A stretch of 64,000 nt of DNA, from NCBI GenBank assembly GCA_032622095.1, contig CP136069.1, positions 186,113,122 to 186,177,121 of the forward strand, read 5' to 3'. The notes below the pieces were generated by a model. It searched no databases, was not told the origin of the DNA, and was given only the letters and a program-made list of their open reading frames with translations. Positions 1 to 9,775 of the stretch are shown here, one piece after another (position 1 is the first letter of the stretch; each line of letters starts with the position of its first letter). The translations under genes were made by a program, and so were the position numbers. The stretch comes from Siphonodentalium dalli. Lineage: Eukaryota; Mollusca; Scaphopoda; Gadilida; Siphonodentaliidae.

Positions 1-1745
1 TCCATTACACAGGGTAGGAACTGCTCCGTGAGGCCGATACCTCTTCACCGACATACTGCCCAGTCTATTACACAGGGTAGGAACTGCTCCGTGAGGCTGA
101 TACCTCTTCACCGACATACTGCCCAGTCTATTACACAGGGTAGGAACTGCTCCATGAGGCCGATACCTCTACCGACATACTGCCCAGTCTATTACACAGG
201 GTAGGAACAACTCCGTGAGGCTGATACCTCTTCACCGACATACTGCCCAGTCTATTACACAGGGTAGGAACGACATACTGCCCAGTCTATTACACAGGGT
301 AGGAACGACATACTGCCCAGTCTATTACACAGGGTAGCAGTCTATTACACAGGGTAGCAACTGCTCCATGAGGCCGATACCTCTTCACCGACATACTGCC
401 CAGTCCATTACACAGGGTAGGAACTGCTCCGTGAGGCCGATACCTCTTCACCGACATACTGCCCAGTCTATTACACAGGGTAGCAACTGCTCCATGAGGC
501 CGATACCTCTTCACCGACATACTGCCCAGTGTATTACACAGGGTAGGAACAACTCCGTGAGGCCGATACCTCTTCACCGACATACTGCCCAGTCTATTAC
601 ACAGGGTAGGAACAACTCCGTGAGGCCGATACCTCTTCACCGACATACTGCCCAGTCTATTAACAGGGTAGGAACAACTCCGTGAGGCCGATACCTCTTC
701 ATCGACATACTGCCCAGTCCATTACACAGGGTAGGAACAACTCCGTGAGGCCGATATCTCTTCACCGACATACTGCCCAGTCCATTACACAGGGTATGAA
801 CAACTCCGTGAGGCCGATATCTCTTCACCGACATACTGCCCAGTCTATTACACAGGGTAGGAACTGCTCCGTGAGGCTGATACCTCTTCACCGACATACT
901 GCCCAGTCCATTACACAGGGTAGGAACAACTCCGTGAGGCCGATATCTCTTCACCGACATACTGCCCAGTCTATTACACAGGGTAGGAACTGCTCCGTGA
1001 GGCTGATACCTCTTCACCGACATACTGCCCAGTCCATTACACAGGGTAGAAACTGCTCCGTGAGGCTGATACCTCTTCACCGACATACTGCCCAGTCCAT
1101 TACACAGGGTAGGAACTGCTCCATGAGGCCGATACCTCTTCACCGACATACTGCCCAGTCCATTACACAGGGTAGGAACTGCTCCATGAGGCCGATACCT
1201 CTTCACCGACATACTGCCCAGTCCATTACACAGGGTAGGAACTGCTCCGTGAGGCTGATACCTCTTCACCGACATACTGCCCAGTCTATTACACAGGGTA
1301 GCAACTGCTCCATGAGGCCGATACCTCTTCACCGACATACTGCCCAGTCCATTACACAGGGTAGGAACTGCTCCGTGAGGCCGATACCTCTTCACCGACA
1401 TACTGCCCAGTCTATTACACAGGGTAGCAACTGCTCCATGAGGCCGATACCTCTTCACCGACATACTGCCCAGTCTATTACACAGGGTAGGAACGACATA
1501 CTGCCCAGTCTATTACACAGGGTAGCAACTGCTCCGTGAGGCCGATACCTCTTCACCGACATACTGCCCAGTCCATTACACAGGGTAGCAACTGCTCCGT
1601 GAGGCCGATACCTCTTCACCGACATACTGCCCAGTCTATAACACAGGGTAGCAACTGCTCCCTGAGGCCGATACCTCTTCACCGACATACTGCCCAGTCT
1701 ATTACACAGGGTAGGAACTGCTCCGTGAGGCTGATACCTCTTCCG
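1..1745. repeat. 63-bp satellite array, about 27 copies
   Basis: A tandem array with a 63-bp period begins before the window and runs to about 1745. Landmarks in each unit are CTCTTCACCGACATACTGCC and ATTACACAGGGTAG. Copies differ at a few positions (TCCATTACAC/TCTATTACAC, GGAACTGCTCC/GGAACAACTCC), and some are shortened near 150-350 and 1490. Because 63 is a multiple of 3, both strands stay open for hundreds of bases and give 21-residue repeats. These frames are a by-product of the period: they have no start context and no non-repetitive coding part, so I do not call a protein. Confidence 0.97.
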
Positions 1746-2225
1746 ATCTTAGGTCCAGTTCTTATCCGATCTGGTCAAGGTCACTGGGGATTTTCCCATG
1801 GAAAATAACGCAAGTTTTACGCAACAGAGATATATATGCAGTTCATTTGTTGTATATACCTTGCCAGCTACCTCAACTATCAAGACATACTAGTTGGAAA
1901 TTGTTAATTAAATGTGGAATAGTAGAATTTATCCATTTTAAGAAATGCTCCAGTTCACTAGTGATGGTTCCCAGTTCACCATTGATAAGATCGGAGATCG
2001 GTTCACTTGGCGACATCTAGGCAACAGATTTTTGGTAAAATAAAGTGTGCACATATGTTTGAACTAAAACTTCACACTAGACTAACTTTTGTGTAAAGCA
2101 CGTCTGTTTTGGACCAAGAACAAAAAACTCGCAAGTGAACTGGACACGGATCGATAATGAACTGGACCGAAAATCACAAGAGGATCTGTTCTCATGGAGC
2201 ATTTCCTACCCCGTGCATTAGGAGT
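1697..2225. repeat. Inverted arms beside the 63-bp satellite
   Basis: The last satellite unit runs into unique sequence at 1740-1790 (GGTCCAGTTCTTATCCGATC). The block at 2120-2215, read on the minus strand, has the same order of motifs: GGTAGGAAATGCTCCATGAG, then CCTCTT, then GGTCCAGTTCATTATCGATC. The satellite therefore appears to sit in one arm of a diverged inverted repeat of about 100 bp, as expected if it grew inside a transposon terminus. The left end lies outside the window. No gene is seen in 1808-2540. Confidence 0.45.
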
Positions 2226-2539
2226 GCAATGGCCAACAACTTGAACCAGAAGATCATTGTAGAATCTGGTGACGATTGGACAAGGGATGTCGTCTGTAGG
2301 ATCAACCAAATTATTTAGCCATAAAAATAGTAAAATTCAAGATCACCGCTGGCAGTGATGTTTTCACAAGGAAATTTTGAGAAAAAAATATGGCTTCCAT
2401 CTAGTGGTGACCCAAAATATCCACATGAGAAAAAGTTCTCCAATAAATATTAAATAAAGTTATCATTTAAAATAAATGTATTCACTTTCTAAATTATTAT
2501 TTCACACAAAACCTCAAATACCCCAAAACACAATAGTTA

Positions 2540-3045
2540 ACTTTAGAGTCGCCAATTAGTTAATCCGATGACCTATAACACTAAGCACATAAGCCGCTTA
2601 GACCTTTTAAATGGAGCCGGCCGCTTACACTTTATAGAATGAAAGAACGAAAAGTTGAATAAAATCAACAAATTGTGAATTTGAAAACAATTCCAACGTT
2701 AAAGTTTTCCATGTCATAACCCGGACATATGTACTAAATTTCAGTCATGTCCATTTATAAACAAAGAAGATCATGCGACATCGACATCAAGTCCGCTTAC
2801 ACCTTTTATTTTGGAGCCGGCCGCATACACTTTATAGTGTGTTTGAGAACGAAAAGGTTGAATAAAATCAACAAATTTGTGAATTTAAAACAATTAAAAC
2901 ATTATTGTATTCCATGTCCCAGCCCGGACATATACACCAAATTTAAATAATATTCATTGAGAAACAACGGACCAAACGCCATATAACACCCCATATACAC
3001 CTTTTATTCCGAGCCGGCCTCGGCATACACTTTATAGTGTGTCCC
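2540..3045. repeat. ~198-bp direct repeat, two full copies plus a partial
   Basis: Units start near 2601, 2800 and 2999. Each has CCTTTTA, then GGAGCCGGCCGC, then ACACTTTATAG, and the first two continue with AACGAAAAG, TTGAATAAAATCAACAAA and CCCGGACATAT. The third copy stops after the TATAGTGTGT motif and leads into a short GC-rich duplication (GGCGAGTGGGCCC twice at 3068-3100). No coding potential is seen. Confidence 0.85.
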
Positions 3046-3907
3046 GATGATGGCACCAGGTCGACTGGGGCGAGTGGGCCCTGTGGCGAGTGGGCCCGTT
3101 TCCGACACCTTCCTTAATTTGCAGCAGGTATCCGTTTGTGCGTAGTTTAAATTAGAAAGTTCCCCAATTAATATCGTAAATAGAGCGACTGTATTTGACA
3201 GAGAAGGTCTCTGTTATTGATTATCAAGTTGCTATACATTAAAAAACGACAAATCCACATGCCAAATAACGCTAACCTACTGCAAATGTTTTACATGACA
3301 ACTGTTAATATATTTGGGCTGAATTCATCTGAACTGGTATGATTCCTCAAAATAAACAACAAAACCATCGTTACTTGGAAATGTAGTTTGGGCTAACATT
3401 TACAGAAATCCTCCACCTCATTTATTCCGACACACACATCAGATGAAAAACCACCATGATATAACTGCCCAAATTGGGCGAAATATGAATGTACACATGC
3501 ACCATTATAATTGTGAGGTGAATTATATACAGGCCAAAGATGAAATCCGTATGCATAATGCATATCTTTATATATTAACTCAGAAGCATTTCAATGTTGG
3601 CAAAAAAATGGGAGCAGATATCTGTGTGACATGTTTTTATGATCTTGCTTCCGATCGTGCTACTATCATTCCACTGTTTTGTGTTGTATTAATATGTTGA
3701 AATATGCTAAATAGTAATTGCTAGAATGAACCAGGCTGATGTAATTTTGTTTCATATAACACTGATTTATTTACTAATTATTGGGGGGGGGTGGGTCACA
3801 ACATGTTGGCCTGGAAATAATAAAAAAGCGAGTGGGGGTGGGTGGTCATGTAGCAGAAATAATTTTTTTCGAACCTGTGTCTGCAAATTTTCTCAAGAAC
3901 CTCCCCC
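3046..3907. other. No gene recognised
   Basis: AT-rich sequence with only short chance open frames and a G-run at 3783-3790. I see no splice-bounded coding exon and no repeat that I can name. Confidence 0.5.
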
Positions 3908-3916
3908 CTAAATTGT

Positions 3917-4269
3917 GCTGAATAAGACACTCTCACCGGTTTTCTGAGATAAAGTTACCCAGGTTGGAGAGAATTGTTATAAAGTTACCCAGGTTAAGCA
4001 AATCTCACAATATGAACTCGATATAAAAGTGACAGAGGGAAATATTGCTCAGTTTTGGCAAGTTAAGCCCTTATTATGCATAAATTAAGACATATTAGTA
4101 CTGTAGTTCGTCATTTTGATCGCAAAAATGAATAATTTGTTGCTAAACATTAAATGGTATTAACCTGGGTAACTTTTATCACAATCCTCTCCAACCTGGG
4201 CAACTTTATCACAATTTCGGGGACCTGGGTAACTTTATCACAGAAACCGGTGAGAGTGACCTATTCAGC
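3917..4269. mobile_element. MULE-like MITE with tandem-array termini, 9-bp TSD
   Basis: This 353-bp element is flanked by a perfect 9-bp direct repeat CTAAATTGT (3908-3916 and 4270-4278). Its ends are GCTGAATAAGACACTCTC and, inverted, GCTGAATAGGTCACTCTC. Inside each end lies a small tandem array of the unit GATAAAGTTACCCAGG: two copies on the left and three on the right in opposite orientation. A 9-bp target duplication is typical of Mutator-like transposons. No open frame is present, so it is non-autonomous. It shares its terminal sequence with the element at 49843-50311. Confidence 0.85.
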
Positions 4270-4418
4270 CTAAATTGTGGGGAATTATTTGCAATATTCA
4301 GTATGGATAGCTCAAAGTAAGACCAAGTGAAGATATAATAAATTATATATGTTTATATCTTATTGTATAAATTATATAAGTATCATCCTAGCATATCAAA
4401 AGCACATACGTGTAACTG

Positions 4419-4935
4419 GTTCAACCCGTTCTATACTAAAGCATCATTGATGAGTAGTTATCCCATAGGAAATGTTCAGATAATAAGTTAACCCTTTCTA
4501 TACTGAATCATCATTGATGAGTAGTTATCCCATAGGAAATGTTCAGATAATCAGTTTAACCCTTTCTATACTGAATCATCATTGATGAGTAGTTATCCAA
4601 TAGGAAATGTTCAGATAATCAGTTTAACCCTTTCTATACTGAATCATCATTGATGAGTAGTTATCCCATAGGAAATGTTCAGATAATAAGTTTAAGCCTT
4701 TCTATACTAAAGCATCATTGATGAGTAGCTACCCATAGGAAATGTTCAGATAATAAGTTCAACAACCAACCATAGATCGTTTGTTGAAATTATGATCTAA
4801 ACATTTCCCTCAATAAATAGGGCTTCTTCTGCAGTTTTATTAATCTGTCGTCTGCTTTTATCACCTTAACATCCCTCCAAATTAATACTTTATAATGGAT
4901 TGGTAGAATCCATTTAGTATAGAAAGGGTTCAAGC
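4419..4935. mobile_element. MITE of the CCCTTTCTATACT family with internal 67-bp tandem repeat
   Basis: The left end reads AACCCGTTCTATACTAAAGC and the right end TTTAGTATAGAAAGGGTT, an inverted repeat. The left terminus has been amplified into five tandem copies of about 67 bp (4425-4760), each with TCATTGATGAGTAGTTA and GGAAATGTTCAGATAAT. Relatives occur at 21005-21526, 28967-29150, 35995-36355, 54105-54240 and 54742-54995. Several of these are flanked by TTAA, which suggests piggyBac-type mobilisation. Confidence 0.75.
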
Positions 4936-4997
4936 TTCATACAATAAACATTAAATGCACTGTATCTACATAATATGGAATAGAGAATATCAAAATA

Positions 4998-5330
4998 ATT
5001 ATATACTGCAACAAGCCTGCATTTAGTGTCTGACTGCAGAATGAGGTCCCCAGAGGGTGAATTTAGTAATGCTATTCTGCACAGTGGGCTAGCACATAAA
5101 ATTCACCCTCAAGGGACCTCATTCTGCCTCATCTTCTGGGAAGTATCTATAGTCTCAAATTATCATTGTTTTTAGTTACTTTTTCCCTTCTGTTCAGGTT
5201 CTATATTTCTAAGCAGAATGAGGTCCCCACAGGGTGAATTTGGTGACCTCAAATTTAAATTCACCCCGTCAGGCGGGGGGGGGGGGGGGGAAATGTTAGA
5301 CACACTATTTCAAGGCTATTTCACATGCAT
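4998..5330. mobile_element. CAAGCC palindromic MITE, degraded copy
   Basis: Two hairpins of the window-wide family with GCAGAATGAGGTCCCC and its inverse (5036-5128, and a truncated one from 5213) are separated by the internal block GGAAGTATCTATAGTCTCAA. The second hairpin is broken by a run of about 18 G at 5273-5290. Confidence 0.75.
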
Positions 5331-5408
5331 TCTGATTGTCATCCTGAGTATCATACCAATCATGGAAATTTAATATCCTAGATTTGACTAGAAATTGTTG
5401 CAACAGTT

Positions 5409-5822
5409 CACTTTGACTTTAGATTATGGACCATGTATTGTAACATGATTGACAATGTATTGTAACATGATGGACCATGCATTGCAACATGATGTGCAAT
5501 GTATTGTAACATGATGGACCATGTATTGTAACATGATGGATCATGTATTTTAACATGATGTACAATGTATTTTAACATGATGGACAATGTATTGTAACAT
5601 GATGGACAATGTATTGTAACATGATGGACAATGTATTGTAACATGATGGACAATGTATTGTAACATGATGGACAATGTATTGTAACATGATGGACAATGT
5701 ATTGCAACATGATGGACAATGTATTGTAACATGATGGACAATGTATTGTAACATGATGGACCATGTATTGTAACATGATGGACCATGTATTGTAGCATGA
5801 TGGACCATGTGTTGTAAAGTCA
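5409..5822. repeat. 21-bp tandem repeat, about 18-19 copies
   Basis: The unit is ATGTATTGTAACATGATGGAC, in variants ending AC or CC. The period is a multiple of 3, so all three minus-strand frames stay open over much of the array. These frames are artefacts of the repeat. Confidence 0.97.
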
Positions 5823-5884
5823 AAGTCAATAGAGAGGTTTAGATTGTAAAGCGGCAAACTTCAAATTTGTTTCGCTAATATTTA

Positions 5885-6375
5885 CAATGGTCAGCTGCAT
5901 CACATGATCGTCAGACATTCTCATTATGTAGAAATCAGAGTCGATATGTCAGACATTCCCATTATGTAGAAATCAGAGTCGATATGTCAGACATTCCCAT
6001 TATGTAGAAATCAGAGTCGATATGTCAGCTGCATCACATGATCATCAGACATTCCCATTATGTAGAAATCAGAGTCGATATGTCAGCTGCATCACATGAT
6101 CTTCAGACATTCCCATTATGTAGAAATCAGAGTCGATATGTCAGCTGCATCACATGATCTTCAGACATTCCCATTATGTAGAAATCAGAGTCGATATGTC
6201 AGCTGCATCACATGATCTTCAGACATTCCCATTATGTAGAAATCAGAGTCGATATGTCAGCTGCATCACATGATCTTCAGACATTCCCATTATGTAGAAA
6301 TCAGAGTCGATATGTCAGCTGCATCACATGATCGTCAGACATTCCCATTATGTAGAAATCAGAGTCGATATGTCA
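5885..6375. repeat. 58-bp tandem repeat, about 9 copies
   Basis: Each unit carries CAGCTGCATCACATGATC followed by CAGACATTCCCATTATGTAG and ATCAGAGTCGATATGT. Two early units (5930-6025) lack the first 18 bases, so the array mixes 58- and ~39-bp periods. Confidence 0.95.
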
Positions 6376-6409
6376 ACTTCAAACTTGTAACAAGCTCGAT
6401 AAACAAATG

Positions 6410-6985
6410 CATATAGTCTGCATACTATTGCCTTATAGTATGTTGACAAGACGTTTGAGACAGTCGGTATACTGTTGCCTTATAGTATGTTGATGTAAAC
6501 AGTATTTATTCCATATAATTCAAAATTACAGTGTATGTAACAAAAAATATGAATCATGAATATTGGTTTATGGAGGGGATCCGACATCAAGCATAAAGCT
6601 TATGGGGGTCATTTCCGATTACGTATGAATAAGCCCACACTGTGAGAATGATAACATAATATAGTATGTTGACAAGGCGTCTGAGACAGTCGGCATACTG
6701 TTGCCATATAGTATGTTGACAAGGCGTCTGAGACAGTCGGCATACTGTTGCCTTATAGTATGTTGACAAGGCGTCTGAGACAGTCGGCATACTGTTGCCT
6801 TATAGTATGTGGACAAGGCGTCTGAGACAGTCGGCATACTGTTGCCTTATAGTATGTTGACAAAGCATCTGAGACACAAGGCATCTGAGACAGTCGGCAT
6901 ACTGTTGCCTTATAGTATGTTGACAAGACGTCTGAGACAGTCGGCATACTGTTGCCCTATAGTATGTTGACAAGACGTCTGGATT
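6410..6985. repeat. 47-bp tandem repeat in two blocks
   Basis: The unit contains CAGTCGGCATACTGTTGCC and ATAGTATGTTGACAAGGCG. One block lies at 6410-6495 and a longer one at 6660-6985, separated by about 165 bp of unrelated AT-rich sequence. One unit in the second block (about 6862-6890) has an internal 16-bp duplication. Confidence 0.95.
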
Positions 6986-7169
6986 CATTTGTCCACCCAA
7001 AATCACATATAAAAGGAATTGAACTTTGCTTTAACTCGTTTCACTATGTGGATCTTGATACATATTAAATTGTTAGCTAAGTAAGTGGATTGGCACTGAG
7101 ACAATACAGTCTCACATGAAGTCGCCCTGTCGTTCAACTTATCGGCCAACATTGAGCTTTCGCGCAGTA

Positions 7170-7470
7170 TATCACCAAGCCTGAGTTTAGTGTGTCTGTC
7201 ATTATCAAGATGAGGTCCCCAGAGGGTGAATTTAGTGACGCAACCCAACATAGCGAGCTAGCATCACCAAATTTACCTTCTGGGACCTCATTCTGCTCAT
7301 CTTCCAGGAAGTGTCTATAGTCTCAAGTTAACATTGTTTTTAGTTACTCTTTCCCCTTCGGGAAGTTTCTTTTTCCTCTAATTTGCAGAAGATAAATTGT
7401 ATAATCAAGGAGACTAATGGGTGAACATCAGGAACTTCAATATGATCCTAGGTCTCCCACAGCACAGCAC
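7170..7470. mobile_element. CAAGCC palindromic MITE, long variant
   Basis: The hairpin GATGAGGTCCCCAGAGGG ... GGGACCTCATTCTG (7210-7300) is followed by the family's long internal block, with GTGTCTATAGTCTCAAGTTA and GATCCTAGGTCTCCCACAGC. It is the same type as 23828-24110 and 34637-34965. Confidence 0.75.
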
Positions 7471-7599
7471 AAACCGGCCAAAACCGGCCAGATAAAGCTT
7501 CAACAGCCTAAAATATCTTCGGTCTGTCTCAATAGAACCATACAAATATGGATATCATTGGAACCGGCTCCTTGACCACATTGTGATAGTTACAGTTAT

Positions 7600-7800
7600 G
7601 CGACCATAGGTCGCCTCGCATATATAAGAGAATGCATTGGCCTAAAAAAAATCTTTTTTTTACCATTTTTTCTTACATTCTTTAACAATTTTATAATTTG
7701 TAATGTGTTAAGCAAATGCATTCTCTTATATATGCGAGGCGACCTATGGTCGACTCGCATATATAAGAGAATGCATTGGCACAGGGCCGTTCTGTTGGGT
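7600..7800. mobile_element. GCATTCTCTTATATATGCGAG hairpin element
   Basis: Arms near 7607-7645 and 7715-7780 carry GCGAGGCGACCTATGGTCG and TATATAAGAGAATGCATTGG in opposite orientations. The same hairpin module, better preserved, forms the element at 34023-34458. No gene is present. Confidence 0.75.
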
Positions 7801-7804
7801 AAAG

Positions 7805-7945
7805 GGTTAAGGCCTAAGCAGAATGAGGTCTCTAGAGGGTGAATTTTGTGATGCTAGCCCACTATGCAGGATAGCATCACTAAATTCACCCTCTGGGGAC
7901 TTCATTCTGCAAATGAAAGACACACTATATCCAGGATTGTACATC
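7805..7945. mobile_element. CAAGCC palindromic MITE, single hairpin
   Basis: AAGCAGAATGAGGTCTCTAG at 7817 pairs with CTCTGGGGACTTCATTCTGC at about 7891-7910, with loop sequence CTAGCCCACTATGCAGGATAG. The terminal motif GACACACTATATC follows. Confidence 0.8.
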
Positions 7946-8084
7946 ACATGGTGCTTTCACACCACAAATATTTCTACAGGAAGTTTGAACTTTGAACTTT
8001 GCTGTTTTACCTCTTTTACCTCTTTAATATGTATGTAATATTATGAATGCACAAATTGACCAACGCTCCGCACATGGGCTATAT

Positions 8085-8705
8085 ATTGTACTAGAAGGTG
8101 ACCCGACTTCGTCCGGGCTTTGACCTTGAATTGGCCATTTTGAAGGTCAAGGTCAAGTGGGGTCACGATTTGACCAGTCCAAAAACACTGCCCGGACAAA
8201 AGTACCCGACAAACGTGCCCATCGAAATCCATCCGGTTTTACCCGATTTGACCTTGAATTGATAATTTTGAAGGTCAAAGTCTGGTCGGGGTCACGATTG
8301 TACCCGTCCAAAACAATCAGTGGACAAAAGTAACCCCACGTATCAAATTTCGTCGAAATCCCATCAAAATTGGCGATTTGACCTTGAAGTTACCCGATTT
8401 CAAGGTCAAGGTCACGTCGCACGGGCAAATGAATATGCTTATGAGACTCGCCATAAGAAAGTACCCCCACATACCAAGTTTCGTCGAAATCCCGTGATAT
8501 TCGGGCGTTTGACCTTGAAATGACCCGATTTCAAGGTCAAGGTCACGTCGCACGGACAAATTAATATGCCTATGTTCGTCCCCGGCCGAAAATACCCCCA
8601 CATACCAAGTTTCATCGAAATCGGCTGGGCCATTTTCGAGTCCATCGATTACACACACACAGACAGATACACACACACACACACAGATCTTTCAAAATAT
8701 ATAAT
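8085..8705. repeat. Degenerate repeat rich in GACCTTGA/TCAAGGTCA with AC-microsatellite tail
   Basis: Units of about 120-150 bp contain GATTTGACCTTGAA, TTTCAAGGTCAAGGTCACG, GTCGAAATCCC and CCCCACATACCAAGTTTCGTC. The block starts near GTACTAGAAGGTGACCCG and ends in (AC)n at 8651-8683. A core repeat followed by a simple-repeat tail resembles Helentron-type or non-LTR 3' ends, but I cannot assign a family. Open frames on both strands are repeat artefacts. Confidence 0.75.
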
Positions 8706-9010
8706 AGACTAGTAGGTACCTATTTTTCTATTTTGATGGAATAAAAAACATCTTTACAACTGCTACGGGGCTTTCAAGACTAAAATGTCATTAAAGCAAT
8801 CAATACAGTATTGATGTTTGTTGATATGGCATCACTGGCTGGATGGTATTCATATATTCACTTCATTAACTTATCATCAATGAAGAATTTTAAAGAAAAC
8901 TCAATCCTTCACACATCTGAAACATGACATCGAAAGAAGCACATAATTTCAGAATGGTTCAGCAGGGGTCAATTTAAATGTTATAATTTGTATAGCATTA
9001 TGCAGCACTG

Positions 9011-9389
9011 TAGGGCTGCAATTATATACTTGGTCATGATATGATACGAATCATGATATATGATCAACGAAACGATACATATCACGATACACTAAATTAG
9101 GGTTTCCAAATGAATACTGCCTGAATTATCAGAAACAACAAGTTTATAACTGGAAGTAGAGTTCATTTTAAACTAATATGGAGTTTAATTATTGGCTAGA
9201 TGAGTCAAATATACAAAGTATACATGTAAACTGGAGAGATGATTTCAGGTTTCGCTTTTTTTACACCAGCCCTTCTTCAGAAAATACTTGAATTTCCTGT
9301 ATCGCAATATACATGACACGATACAATATGAATATCATTTCAAAGTGTATCGTGATACATTGAATTCACAATGAATTGTTGCAGCCCTA
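9011..9389. mobile_element. hAT-type MITE with perfect 8-bp TSD
   Basis: This 379-bp element has terminal inverted repeats TAGGGCTGCAA/TTGCAGCCCTA and is flanked by a perfect 8-bp duplication CAGCACTG (9003-9010 and 9390-9397). An 8-bp duplication with TAGGG termini fits the hAT superfamily. The subterminal parts carry many ATCATGATAT/ATCGTGATAC motifs. There is no coding capacity. Confidence 0.92.
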
Positions 9390-9605
9390 CAGCACTGGGT
9401 GGTTTTGCAAAGCATTTCCTACCAAAAATTTTTTTTCATTGTAAATTGGTTAGCAGAAATTGGAAATTGCATCGCAAATTGTGATGTGAATCCAGATAAA
9501 TTGAGCCCTGTTCAGAAACGATGTCACATGGCCCCTTTCAATACTCTGCTTAAGTCACAGGCAAGATCCTAAAACTTTCTGGTCAACATTTCTCTCAACT
9601 TCTCT

Positions 9606-9775
9606 TCATGTATTGTCTACATCCATAGTTTCAGTGTTTGCATCTGATGAAGTTCTCATCATCGGACGGACCATCGCCACTGGTTTTGTGTAGGTTATTG
9701 GTTTGCATTCATCAACTTTTGTTGTCTGTATATGGAATGCTGGAGCCACCCAGGAACCGCACGAACATTTCTCAC
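9606..9775 (-). CDS. DUSP12: DUSP12 coding exon 8 (terminal)
   Basis: The acceptor is TTGCCAG before GTGAGAAATG. The exon encodes residues 287-342, starting GEKCSCGSWVAPAFHIQ and ending in a less conserved tail with a TGA stop. The CxC supplies zinc ligands and the PAFxI motif is typical of the family. No AATAAA was found within about 200 bp downstream. Confidence 0.93.

Noticed and set aside
290-1808. Long open frames on both strands with 21-residue repeats
   Set aside because: They are a consequence of the 63-bp satellite period; both strands are open equally and no unique coding sequence is attached.
5408-5857. Three overlapping minus-strand frames with CYNTLSIMLQY-type repeats
   Set aside because: Produced by the 21-bp tandem repeat; all three frames are open at once.
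5885-6985. CRISPR-like regular repeats
   Set aside because: Units are contiguous tandem repeats without unique spacers, in an animal genome with introns.
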